DNA of 64,000 nucleotides from the NCBI GenBank assembly GCA_036898135.1, contig CM072522.1, forward strand, positions 59,949,853-60,013,852. Reading direction: 5' to 3'. The notes below the pieces were generated by a model. The model had not been told where the DNA came from and did no database searches. It saw nothing but the letters and a program-made list of their open reading frames with translations. Shown here piece after piece: positions 55,501 through 64,000 of the stretch. This DNA comes from Oncomelania hupensis (lineage: Eukaryota; Mollusca; Gastropoda; Littorinimorpha; Pomatiopsidae). The position numbers and the translations under genes were made by a program. Positions within the stretch are counted from its first letter, which is position 1. Every line of letters starts with the position of its first letter.

Positions 55501-55505
<5 letters not shown>
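54268..55505. repeat. 41/43-bp minisatellite, about 29 copies
   Basis: The monomer contains GACGTGCTATAGATTACTGT and ACGACACTTACACTATACAG. Copies differ mainly by GAGA versus GA before GACGTG, which gives the 43- and 41-bp lengths. It is highly homogenised. Confidence 0.95.
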
Positions 55506-56250
<745 letters not shown>

Positions 56251-56341
56251 CACATTCCAATACATTGTGTTATTGCCCCAAGAAAAAGGATGTGGGCATT
56301 AATCTTATCAACAGTATTCCCTTCAGTCACTCACACACATG

Positions 56342-56490
56342 TATAGTGGGGCAGATTACTGAAACAATCTTTCACTTGGTGATACAAGCACCAAATTTGG
56401 CACGATTGTGCAACAGGACCTACTGTTGCAAAAAAGCACGATCTCCAACTTCAGAAACAAAATGGCTACCATTTTTCAAGATGGCCGCCT
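56342..56490 (+). repeat. Left terminal inverted repeat
   Basis: Runs from TATAGTGGGGCAGATT to ATTTTTCAAGATGGCCGCC. It pairs with 61722-61881. Confidence 0.85.
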
Positions 56491-56776
56491 CTGACATAGG
56501 TGTACAGTAGAATTTAGCATAAATGCTAATGTCATGATGCAATTTCTATGATCTATTCATGCAAATATATGTTTTCAGATACATATAGTCCAATTCTGCA
56601 TTCCTAGTATCATATTTGTCTAATACTGTGATGATATAATGACAATTTTATGACGAAAAACAGGATGACGAAAGACTGCTCGGGTAAACTTAATGATGTG
56701 ATATCATGTGCTAGCTATCTTTCAATACAGCTACAGACTGAATTGGCTTGCTTGAATTTACCCTTGACCAGTCCTT

Positions 56777-59662
56777 TTACTCCGTGCATTTGCAGGAACA
56801 CAGTTGTGTGCACTTCAGTGTGTAGCGGTAGCATTTGCATGGTCCCAGACATTGACCTGTGCAGCGACATTTCGTCAGCTGCTGGCACGACTGAGCAATG
56901 GGTGGGAGTGTTGACCACAAAACTGCCCAGTCTTCACCATTCTTATGCCAGCCCCAATTGGCAGGACTTTCAGGCTGCATTTCACACACTGTTGCCTGGC
57001 CCCATATACAAGCTGCCTGGAAGGCAGAACGTCTAACATGCTGAGTGAGAGATGCACTGGTTGGTGGAATAGAATCGTAAGATCTCTGCTTTCGAGCGAA
57101 CAAGTGCAGTCTTGCCTCATCAACCTTGGTCGTGTTGCTGTGCTTGTCATACATGGTGACAACAAACTTTTCAAGGATTTTGAGGTCGGCATCTTCTATG
57201 GTAGGTGGATATTGGCTGAGCTTCTTGAAGACTGGGCTCACTTCAGGGCAAACAGCCCATGTTTGCCATGCCGTTTTCTTGCCTCTACCTCGAAAGGCTG
57301 ACACCACATCACAGCCAGTGAAGGCATGAAAAAAGCACATACCAATAGCTTTCTCTGGACCAAGACTGTCTACCAGATCGTGAACAGGAAACCATCTGAT
57401 GGCCTGACCCTGACCAAATTCAACCCACATAGTCTCTAGACCTGCATCCTGAAGAGTTGCAAACACACTGACTGCGATCACCAGAATATCTGTGTCACAT
57501 GCTTTGACCAATACAGACTTTTTCTGATGCTTGGCTGCATGCAGAGCATGTGTGAATATCCTGGAGTCAGCTTCTTCATGTTTACAAGGACTTAGGCCTT
57601 CAAGATTGATGGTCTTGTTTGACAAGGCCTGTTCACCCTTGGTCACAACTACAACATTGTTGGGACACATTGACACAATCTTGTCTGCTAGGTAGCCAAA
57701 TAGCTCAGTCTTACTCTCACTGTCTCTGAGGAAGCTCGACCAGATAGGCGGTAGCTTGGTTTTGTCTGTCACTCTGCGCCGAGTTCCTTTGCCACGCGCT
57801 GACCTCGTTTCAGCTTTGAGGCTTGATGTCTTGTATACATCAAAAATGATATCTGTTCGCTCATACTTCAATGAATAGTTTTGGATCTTAGGCACTACGT
57901 CACAAACAGCATATTCTTCAAAGTTGTTTGATGTCTTTGGAGACAGCGAGTGGACAAGAGCAGAACCATCAATTATGATAGTGTCACAGTCAGGCTGAGT
58001 TTCAGGAACAGAAATGATATCTTCCAGAATGCCGACAAGGTCAGACTTCTTTCCAGGATAGAGATTCCCTGTGTCACTCAGTGCTGCAGGAAAAGACTGA
58101 TTCTCATGCTTGAAGAATTCTGAAAGATCACACTCTCGTGCTTGGCATGATATGAACAGCTGTGAGAACAGGTTGCAGTCACTTTTCAGTACCTGATTCT
58201 TCTTGTCTCTGGAAGCTACAGCTGCTTGTTGGTTGAAGAAGTCAGTTTTGTTCTTTTTGATCGGCTTGTAGAAGGAATCCTCATCACCTAGACCATTGAA
58301 GAAGTCTTTAAAGGCAGCTTCGCCTTTCTCAAAGTGACTACCAACAAGCTCTGCAGCACTGGGATGTGCAATGATCTTTGTGTCCAGTGTAAGAAGGTCC
58401 TTGGACTCCTCCAGGAAAGGATTGCCAAGGTCCTTCATTGCACCACTCAATTTCTTGACCCTGTCAATGAATGACTTCTGAGACTGGATGGTATGCTCAT
58501 GATGTCTGATATCCTCATTCCCTGCTTTGGCCTGGGAAGCCAACTCATATTGGTTGACCAGCTGACTAACCTCTGGTCCAGACACCATCCATCGTCTCAG
58601 TGCAGATGGATCCTCAGTAATGCCAATGGCACCACCATCACCTTTGACCACTGCATTAGCCTGTTCATGAGCTTGGTCGATGGCTATGCCAGAAAACTCC
58701 CTGTGAGTCTTGTGGACCACAAACTTGCCAAGTTGGAATTCATGGCACACCGCAGGATGAGTGTCTTCCAAGGAGACCATGTCTCTGAGGTGAACAGGGA
58801 GCCATCTAGCATAGTTCACATTGTTGTTTGCAAAGAAGAATGGCATAAGAGCAGATAGGGCTTCGCAGTACAATGTGAAGCTAGCCTCTCTGAAAGACCT
58901 GACTAATGAGAACACAGCCAACTCCATTGACAGGACAAGCTCCCAGAACTGAAACTGGGGGCTCACTTTCCTCCGTGCCTCACACCAGTCATCAAAATCC
59001 AGGGCTTCGTTCTCTTCTGCACAGTGGTAGTTGTATGCTTCCTTTCTGAGCAGGTAGAGACAGCATGCAGTGACCTCGTGCATGTGGCGTGTTTTAGTGA
59101 CACTGGATGCAGAAAGAAACGAGTCTGCAGTTCCGGAAGAAGCCACCCCAGCCTCTGTGAGAGCACCTGTACATCCGCTATTCTGGAGCAGCGTCCCAAG
59201 TGACCTAAATGCAGCCATCTCTATGTGGAGTCCACCAAACATTATCACAAAACTGTCCTCGCCATACCGGTCAGGCCAGTGCCATTGGACTTGTTTGGCA
59301 AGAGCATAGATTGGCTGGTCTGCAGTTATCACAGGAACCTGGTTTGGATTGAGGTGCGCAATAGCGTCCTTGACTTTGTCCATACAATGTCTCACTGTGG
59401 CAACAGAATGGGCCTCATCACGAAGAAGAGGTAAGAGTGAGGTTATGCTAACATCAAATTCAAGACCTCGCTTCTTCTCTGCGTGGTGGGCTGACCAAGT
59501 GATATTGACCTCATCGTGTACTTCCTGTGTGAGACTCACCTTCTGCAGCCATTCAAATTCATCTGTTAGGAGGAGACGTGGCAGGGATGTGTATGTAACA
59601 TTGCTCTTGGGAGGAGATGGATTTTTTTTGGCAAAGAAAGCGGGATGGACATTTGTGTAGGA
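56777..59662 (-). pseudogene. Element protein, C-terminal two thirds: conserved core, FEN/XPG-like nuclease, CXC-like tail
   Basis: This is the part of the frame downstream of the TAA at 59663-59665. It is open for 961 codons; the first 41 codons after the stop (SYTNVHPAFFAKKN...) are as protein-like as the rest. Counted from GTG at 59539, a conserved region has FGGLHIEMAAFRSLG (101-115), NYARWLPVHLRDM (242-254) and IDQAHEQANAVVKGDGG (287-303). A FEN1/XPG-like acidic set follows: IIDGSAL (D524), IIFDVY (D567), HEEADSR (E656, D658), CDTDIL (D682, D684) and TGCDVVSAFRGRGKK (D744). The C-terminus has a Cys array CRCTGQCLGPCKCYRY..C..LCSCKC (891-918) like a tesmin/TSO1 CXC motif. Known: such acids bind the two metals of flap nucleases. 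Inferred: a nuclease acting in transposition. Confidence 0.75.
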
Positions 59663-61240
59663 TTAGGAGTCGGGAAGTTCTGGGACTTTCACATTGCTGT
59701 TCTTGATAAGAACTGATTCTCGAACTTCTCCTTGATCATCTGGTGTTGTATGTTGGAAGATTGAGATGCTGGTTCCATGAAATGATGAGGTCGCCGTGGT
59801 GGATGATGGGTTGTGGTCTATGTTGTCCATAGCACTCGTACAGAATAGGCCTTTCCTCAGCTTGAGAGGGCAAACCACACCTTCCTCAACATATCTACTT
59901 ATAACTGCTTCTCCCAGCTGGGCTGATATTGCAAGCACTCTATCATATGGGATACTAAGACCATGGTTGTGAAGCATTTCCACAAGATCTCTCTTTCTGG
60001 TCTTAGCATGAACAGACATCCCAATGTAGACTGGAAGTGGAGTCTCTCTTTCTCTAGAATGCCGTTGTGTGGTAGCACCTTCTTTGTACTTGGCAAAGCA
60101 ATTGTATTGAAGGAGTTGAGCCATTGCCAGATCAGTTGTAGTCGCCCCAAACCTGATCTGTGATTTTATGTCCGCCCCATGCTCGATCATGCAAACGAAT
60201 TGAAGCAAAGCTGACGGCAAGGAATCATACACTGAATTCTCATGGAGACTACTTTCAAACTTACACTTATGTTCAACCATGTGTCTTCGAAGTATCTTGG
60301 CGGCTTTAGCAAGAACTATCGCATCAGTGTATGAGGAGGCTTCTGACAAGACTGGACCAACGTCTCTTTCAAATGCTAGAAGCACGTCTCGCCCTTTCTT
60401 GTAGGCTACTAGTTCAGGTATCTCGGACAACAGCCTTTCTTTTAGTCTGGTCGAGTTGACATCAGGCATGTCTGTCCCAAACTGCTGAAGTCTCTCCTTG
60501 TAGAGACTTAGTAGTTCAGCAAGTCGGAATACTGCTGGCTCATCAGTGCTGTATCTTTTCTCCATGACGTAGGTCAGGAGTTCAGAGAACACCAAGGGGA
60601 AGATATCCTTTTCTTGGCAGGACTCAAGTGTTTCTTTGTTCTTTTGACCAATGTGTGCCCTTTCTCTGTTATACAGAGCGGTTAGACAAGAACAATGGTA
60701 TTTAAGTTCCAGGGCCACAACATCTCCGCCACTTAATATTGCTAGAAGTTTGCCATCACTGAGATTACGAGCACACTCGTTGAGCCTCTCGTTCAGCTGC
60801 ATGGTCATGGCTTGTCGCAGCTCTGACACTGGTTCCTTCTTGTCACATAGGAAGCACTGTTCCATTTCCATGCTAGTTCTTCGCATTTTTGATTGTGATA
60901 TGTCAGGGTTGTTCTCGATTTCAGCAGCTCTCTTAGTGGCACGTTCAAGTTTGCTGTTGTTGAACATTTGGCTACAGTTTTTGTGATACTTTGCATTGTT
61001 TCGCCTCAGTGTATCCTCAATGCCATCTCCATCATCCAGACGAGATGGATCTAGCTTGATTGGCAATAGGTTGATTGCCTGAAATTTAGGTATGTTTATG
61101 GCTATCATGGAATAGCCATCAGAGCTACATGCATAACGTGTTGGAGGAGACTTGAGCTCTTCTTTCGTGTCTGTCTGACAGAGGCAACACTTTCCCCAGT
61201 CAGTTTTGGCTCCACTACTTAATGGGTTGTTCGCAGACAT
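59663..61240 (-). CDS. Element protein, N-terminal third: tandem C2HC motifs
   Basis: ATG at 61240 and 525 codons to a TAA at 59663-59665. The next part continues in the same frame, since 61240 minus 59539 is 1701, divisible by three. Two similar C2HC units are visible: C18-x2-C21 with H86-x2-C89 (KYHKNC), and C129-x2-C132 with H182-x2-C185 (KYHCSC). They look like a duplicated zinc-binding module for DNA or protein contact (inference). The rest is helical with no recognised domain, including ETPLPVYIGMSVHAKTRKRD near 420. Without readthrough the nuclease part would not be made. Confidence 0.75.
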   Translation of the reverse strand: MSANNPLSSGAKTDWGKCCLCQTDTKEELKSPPTRYACSSDGYSMIAINIPKFQAINLLPIKLDPSRLDDGDGIEDTLRRNNAKYHKNCSQMFNNSKLERATKRAAEIENNPDISQSKMRRTSMEMEQCFLCDKKEPVSELRQAMTMQLNERLNECARNLSDGKLLAILSGGDVVALELKYHCSCLTALYNRERAHIGQKNKETLESCQEKDIFPLVFSELLTYVMEKRYSTDEPAVFRLAELLSLYKERLQQFGTDMPDVNSTRLKERLLSEIPELVAYKKGRDVLLAFERDVGPVLSEASSYTDAIVLAKAAKILRRHMVEHKCKFESSLHENSVYDSLPSALLQFVCMIEHGADIKSQIRFGATTTDLAMAQLLQYNCFAKYKEGATTQRHSRERETPLPVYIGMSVHAKTRKRDLVEMLHNHGLSIPYDRVLAISAQLGEAVISRYVEEGVVCPLKLRKGLFCTSAMDNIDHNPSSTTATSSFHGTSISIFQHTTPDDQGEVRESVLIKNSNVKVPELPDS

Positions 61241-61721
61241 CTTGCATATACAGTTAAAGGCCGAGGGGCTATCCTTTTACCGCCTAACTGTACAAAACAT
61301 CTAAGCACATTGATGTATGGGATGCAACTAGGTTCAGGCACCTGGTGCCTAAACCTAGCCCGATCGTTCATCCAACGCCGTTTAGATCCCGTGCGATCTG
61401 TACACCTTCCAAGTGACTAAAGCCCCGTCACCCTTGGTTCGGCCCTCCCGCGCTGGCACATCCTGCACATCATCAATGAAATACATAATCATGGACCTTT
61501 AAGTTTTGACAGCACAGCTTACAAAGCAAGATTTTGGTTTAAAAAAAAACATATTTACAGCCATTTAACAGCTGCCACCTTGCAAAAGAGTGGCCTTATT
61601 TGAATTCAAGACATACAAATAAGTTCAATTTGGTAAAATACACCCAGATTAATGTTCAGAACATTTAGAAATAATGCATATTGAAGTTCCACTTAGCAAA
61701 TAGCACTGATAGAAGTTCGCC
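61241..61721. other. Element leader between start codon and right TIR
   Basis: About 480 bp without an open frame. The promoter for the minus-strand frame would lie here or in the TIR. No convincing TATA box could be singled out. Confidence 0.4.
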
Positions 61722-61881
61722 ATGGTGGCCATCTTGAAAAGTGGCAGCCATCTTGGATTTTCAGCTGGAGATCGTACTTTTCTTGAAAAGTAGGTCCTGA
61801 ACATCATTTGTGCCAAATTTGGTGCTTGTATCATCAAGTGAAAGATTCTTATGAAAAATTGAGCCAATCTGCCCCACTATA
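61722..61881 (-). repeat. Right terminal inverted repeat
   Basis: Complement of the left end, with insertions near the tip (GGCTCAATTTTTCATAAG versus ACTGAAACAAT). Ends at AATCTGCCCCACTATA. Confidence 0.85.
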
Positions 61882-62039
61882 GTCTAGTCTAGTTTAATCA
61901 TATACAAAGGCCAAACTTTTCAAAATTTAAAAAAAGAACTTCGCAATAAGGAAACTAATTATACTTATTATAAAACTGTTAACAAGAACCATTTAGTTTA
62001 ATTTCACAAAAGTTGCTTAAGGAGGGACCGGGGAGCGTA

Positions 62040-62055
62040 GGGGGCGCGGGGAGGG

Positions 62056-62124
<69 letters not shown>

Positions 62125-62326
62125 AAGTCAATTGGTGAATGAAATATTTGACTTTCTAAATCGTTAGCATACAAATATAATCCTAATAAACGGAGGGAGA
62201 GAAAGAGAGGGAGACAGACGGACAGAGAGACACAGACAGCCAGACAGACGGACAGAGAGGCAAAAAGATAGACAGAATCAAAGACTCAATTTCCAGTGAG
62301 GAATAAGACCAACAACAACTACAAAT

Positions 62327-62407
<81 letters not shown>

Positions 62408-62597
62408 TCTGTTTACGGTAACATAAGGCAAAACAAGACTAGGGTAGACCCTTCGGATTTTAATTTTTGACCCTCCATAGCATTCTAAATATGGATTCGG
62501 ATTTTTCAAACTCGCCAACTTTGTTTGGAAAGTGCCCTCTCTGAAAATAGAACGCATTAGCTGTGATCGCGCTCGGAAATGTAAGAGAGAGCGAGAG

Positions 62598-62660
<63 letters not shown>
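62040..62660 (+). repeat. Right copy of the dispersed composite repeat, with (GA)n and (AAT)n
   Basis: (GA)n at 62056-62120, CAGAATCAAAGACTCAATTT at 62273, (AAT)n at 62328-62406, then CTAAATATGGATTCGGATTT, CAAACTCGCCAACTTTGTTT and TAGCTGTGATCGCGCTCGGA at 62484-62577, then (GA)n to 62657. It corresponds to 55505-56250. Confidence 0.75.
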
Positions 62661-62661
<1 letters not shown>

Positions 62662-62960
62662 AGACATAAGACATAAGACTTAAGACATTTTATTGAATAA
62701 ACAATACATTGTTCATTTCAAGGCCACAGGCCACATTAAAACCCAACAATGAAACGCCTGATAAATGTACAAACACAAAAGTACGCGTCCCTAAAATCGG
62801 TCCATGATTTAAATACGATTAAGAGGAACCAGTTAAAAAAACCAAAAAAAACAAACAAACAAACATTTCTGACATTAAGTTAACACAAGAGTTTGAAGTC
62901 ATGATCTTGCCAGATTCTGCACTGTTGTTAGTCCAGTTTCATCCATATTTTCTACCCTTG
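62655..62960 (-). mobile_element. LINE 3' end with (ACATAAG)n tail, reverse orientation
   Basis: ACATAAGACATAAGACATAA precedes GACATTTTATTGAATAAACA. The layout equals the other minus-strand LINE tails, and no coding part is retained. Confidence 0.5.
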
Positions 62961-63060
62961 AGTGTGTTAGTTAGTCATTGTTTATAGGGTCCAGCGGACT
63001 ACAAAGAGCCGAATCAGGACCACAACTTTGTTGAAAGAGGACACACTCCTGATCCGAGGG
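62960..63060 (-). repeat. Family X retroposon 3' end
   Basis: GTTAGTTAGTCATTG tail, then GGGTCCAGCGGACTACAAAG and AGCCGAATCAGGACCAC. Confidence 0.7.
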
Positions 63061-63435
63061 TGGGTAGTCATGAGCGTTAAGAACTTCTTTATAGAAGTCA
63101 AAGAAGACATGTAACTGTAAGTGAGAGAAAGGATGAGATCATTAATCTTCCCTCCCTTTGAACATGTAGATCTGTTGATTGTTATTAGTTATGTAGTAAT
63201 AATATTGTTTGTATTTAAATGCAGAATATTTTATGTATTTATGTGTTCGATGGTCTTGTGTTGCTATAGTGACCTTGGCATTGTCCTTTTCCTCCTTCTT
63301 GTATTGATTTCTCTGCAGTATCTGTGTAAACTAAGTTTATTTCCTTTTAAAAATATGAAACACCGTTCAATTTAAAAAAACAACAAAAAAAAAACGCGCA
63401 ACACGAGCGATGCTTGTTGCTTGAGCCTGCCAAAT
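63061..63435. other. Non-coding stretch
   Basis: No supported gene. A-rich tracts lie near 63376-63395. Confidence 0.4.
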
Positions 63436-63436
63436 G

Positions 63437-63712
63437 TTAAGGTTGTGACTCTGCGTTGAATGGGTGGCTGACGTGAGCTTTCTCTGCAACATCAAACGCA
63501 AGGCGCTGCATATCCCGCATTCTGAGTCCATGTAGTCGTCTCTGCATGCCCACAACATGAGCCTTCAGCTGCCACTCTATCCTGGGAGAAAGGGTATTGT
63601 GGTATCTGCCAAAATTTAAAACCCCAGGTTCAGCTACTGCCTTGTTTCGATGTTGCCGAAGTGTATGTGTCGGAACGCCAAACTCTGCTGACTCGAATGA
63701 GTGGAACTCCAT
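63437..63712 (-). pseudogene. N-terminal fragment of a pogo/CENP-B-type transposase-like protein
   Basis: The frame from ATG at 63712 reads EFGVPTHTLRQHRN (psq-type helix-turn-helix), LSPRIEWQLKAHVVGMQRR and MRDMQRLAFDVAEK followed by VSHPFN. This is the order of the psq-like HTH and CENP-B-type HTH at the start of pogo/Tigger/Jerky-type transposases. It stops after about 91 codons. No DDE domain or remainder of the CENP-B HTH is present. The start is the first ATG and begins mid-domain, so an upstream exon or truncation is possible. Confidence 0.65.
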
Positions 63713-63827
63713 CGCTGACAGCTTTTAGTGCTGCCGACAAGTTGTCTTGGTCATATTTTTTTTTTGTAAGTTCTCGTCATGTCTGTAGGCAATTTTAAAA
63801 CGCTTCTGTCAGACTTAGTTTCAAAGA

Positions 63828-63888
63828 AAACATGCAAAATAAATGATAAAGTACAAAATTTGTACTTAATCATTTATTTTGCATGTTT
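63828..63888. repeat. Near-perfect 61-bp palindrome
   Basis: Arms AAACATGCAAAATAAATGAT and ATCATTTATTTTGCATGTTT flank a centre GTACAAAATTTGTAC. The arms show one mismatch and there is effectively no loop. Confidence 0.9.
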
Positions 63889-64000
63889 GCTTACACACGT
63901 ATTTAAGCAGTGTTCTATGTGAACTCCTAGTCAGTTCTTCATTCAAAACAATAAGGGGGCAAGAAGCCTTGTATATGGGGCAAAGGCCCAAGGTAGGCGT

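Larger units (their letters stand above)
56342..61881 (-). mobile_element. 5.5-kb TIR element encoding a FEN-like/CXC protein, superfamily unassigned
   Basis: The ends TATAGTGGGGCAGATT (56342-56357) and its exact complement (61866-61881) open imperfect inverted repeats of about 150 bp. Inner blocks are shared in inverted order: CTTTCACTTGRTGATACAAG, CACCAAATTTGGCAC, CAGGACCTACT, ACGATCTCCA and TTTTCAAGATGGCC. Both ends carry TATA, compatible with a TA or TATA target duplication. A single large minus-strand frame fills the interior. The termini are TAGTG facing inwards, the reverse of CACTA elements. I know of no named superfamily with this combination. Confidence 0.8.

Noticed and set aside
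56777..59539. Independent 920-residue gene starting at GTG 59539
   Set aside because: GTG is not a likely eukaryotic start here. The frame is open 41 codons further upstream to the TAA and is continuous with the N-terminal part.
59070..59660. Plus-strand frames over the element (for example 58493-58858 and 59349-59660)
   Set aside because: They are antisense shadows of the minus-strand frame and carry no recognisable domains.
56342..61881. CACTA (EnSpm) transposon
   Set aside because: The terminal pentamer is in the opposite sense (the element would begin TAGTG, not CACTA), and the encoded protein lacks a recognisable CACTA transposase.

Overview
The window is eukaryotic, repeat-saturated DNA, most likely from a marine invertebrate and probably a gastropod mollusc. 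The reasons are spliced gene structure, RTE-, L1- and other LINE fragments, several tRNA-headed SINEs, long minisatellites and very dense di- and trinucleotide repeats. The species call is inference. There is no operon structure, CRISPR array or bacterial gene. Most open frames are translated microsatellites.

Layout. 0-21 kb: dispersed repeats expanded into minisatellites (45-, 74-, 41-, 69-, 40-, 77-, 37-, 45- and 58-bp monomers), four 3'-end fragments of an RTE-type LINE, a fragment of another LINE, and a possible retroelement polyprotein tail. 21.9-39.25 kb, minus strand: a ten-exon gene that I reconstructed. All exon phases close into a 993-residue frame. It encodes a Pro-rich leader, a NERD/PD-(D/E)XK-like nuclease module, an SF1 helicase-like P-loop core split by introns, and a Thr-rich, basic tail from tandemly duplicated exons. 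Its introns carry large ATC/GAT, GA and GAA arrays, SINEs and an L1-like fragment. 39.9-44 kb: a 51/59-bp minisatellite interrupted by an apparent solo LTR. 44-47.4 kb: a near full-length but dead RTE-type LINE. 47.4-56 kb: SINE/LINE tails, AAT/ATT/AT arrays, and 49-bp and 41/43-bp minisatellites.

56.34-61.88 kb: a 5.5-kb element bounded by about 150-bp terminal inverted repeats. It holds one 1,486-codon minus-strand frame broken by a single TAA. The protein has two N-terminal C2HC motifs, a conserved central region, a FEN1/XPG-like acidic-residue set and a Cys-rich CXC-like tail. I cannot assign it to a named transposon superfamily, and it is the strongest candidate here for an undescribed mobile system. 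62-64 kb: a partial copy of the element's left flank, LINE tails, the N-terminal piece of a pogo/CENP-B-type transposase, and a near-perfect 61-bp palindrome.

The two protein-coding loci look functionally independent. The rest of the window records repeated retroposition followed by tandem amplification of fragments of the inserted elements.
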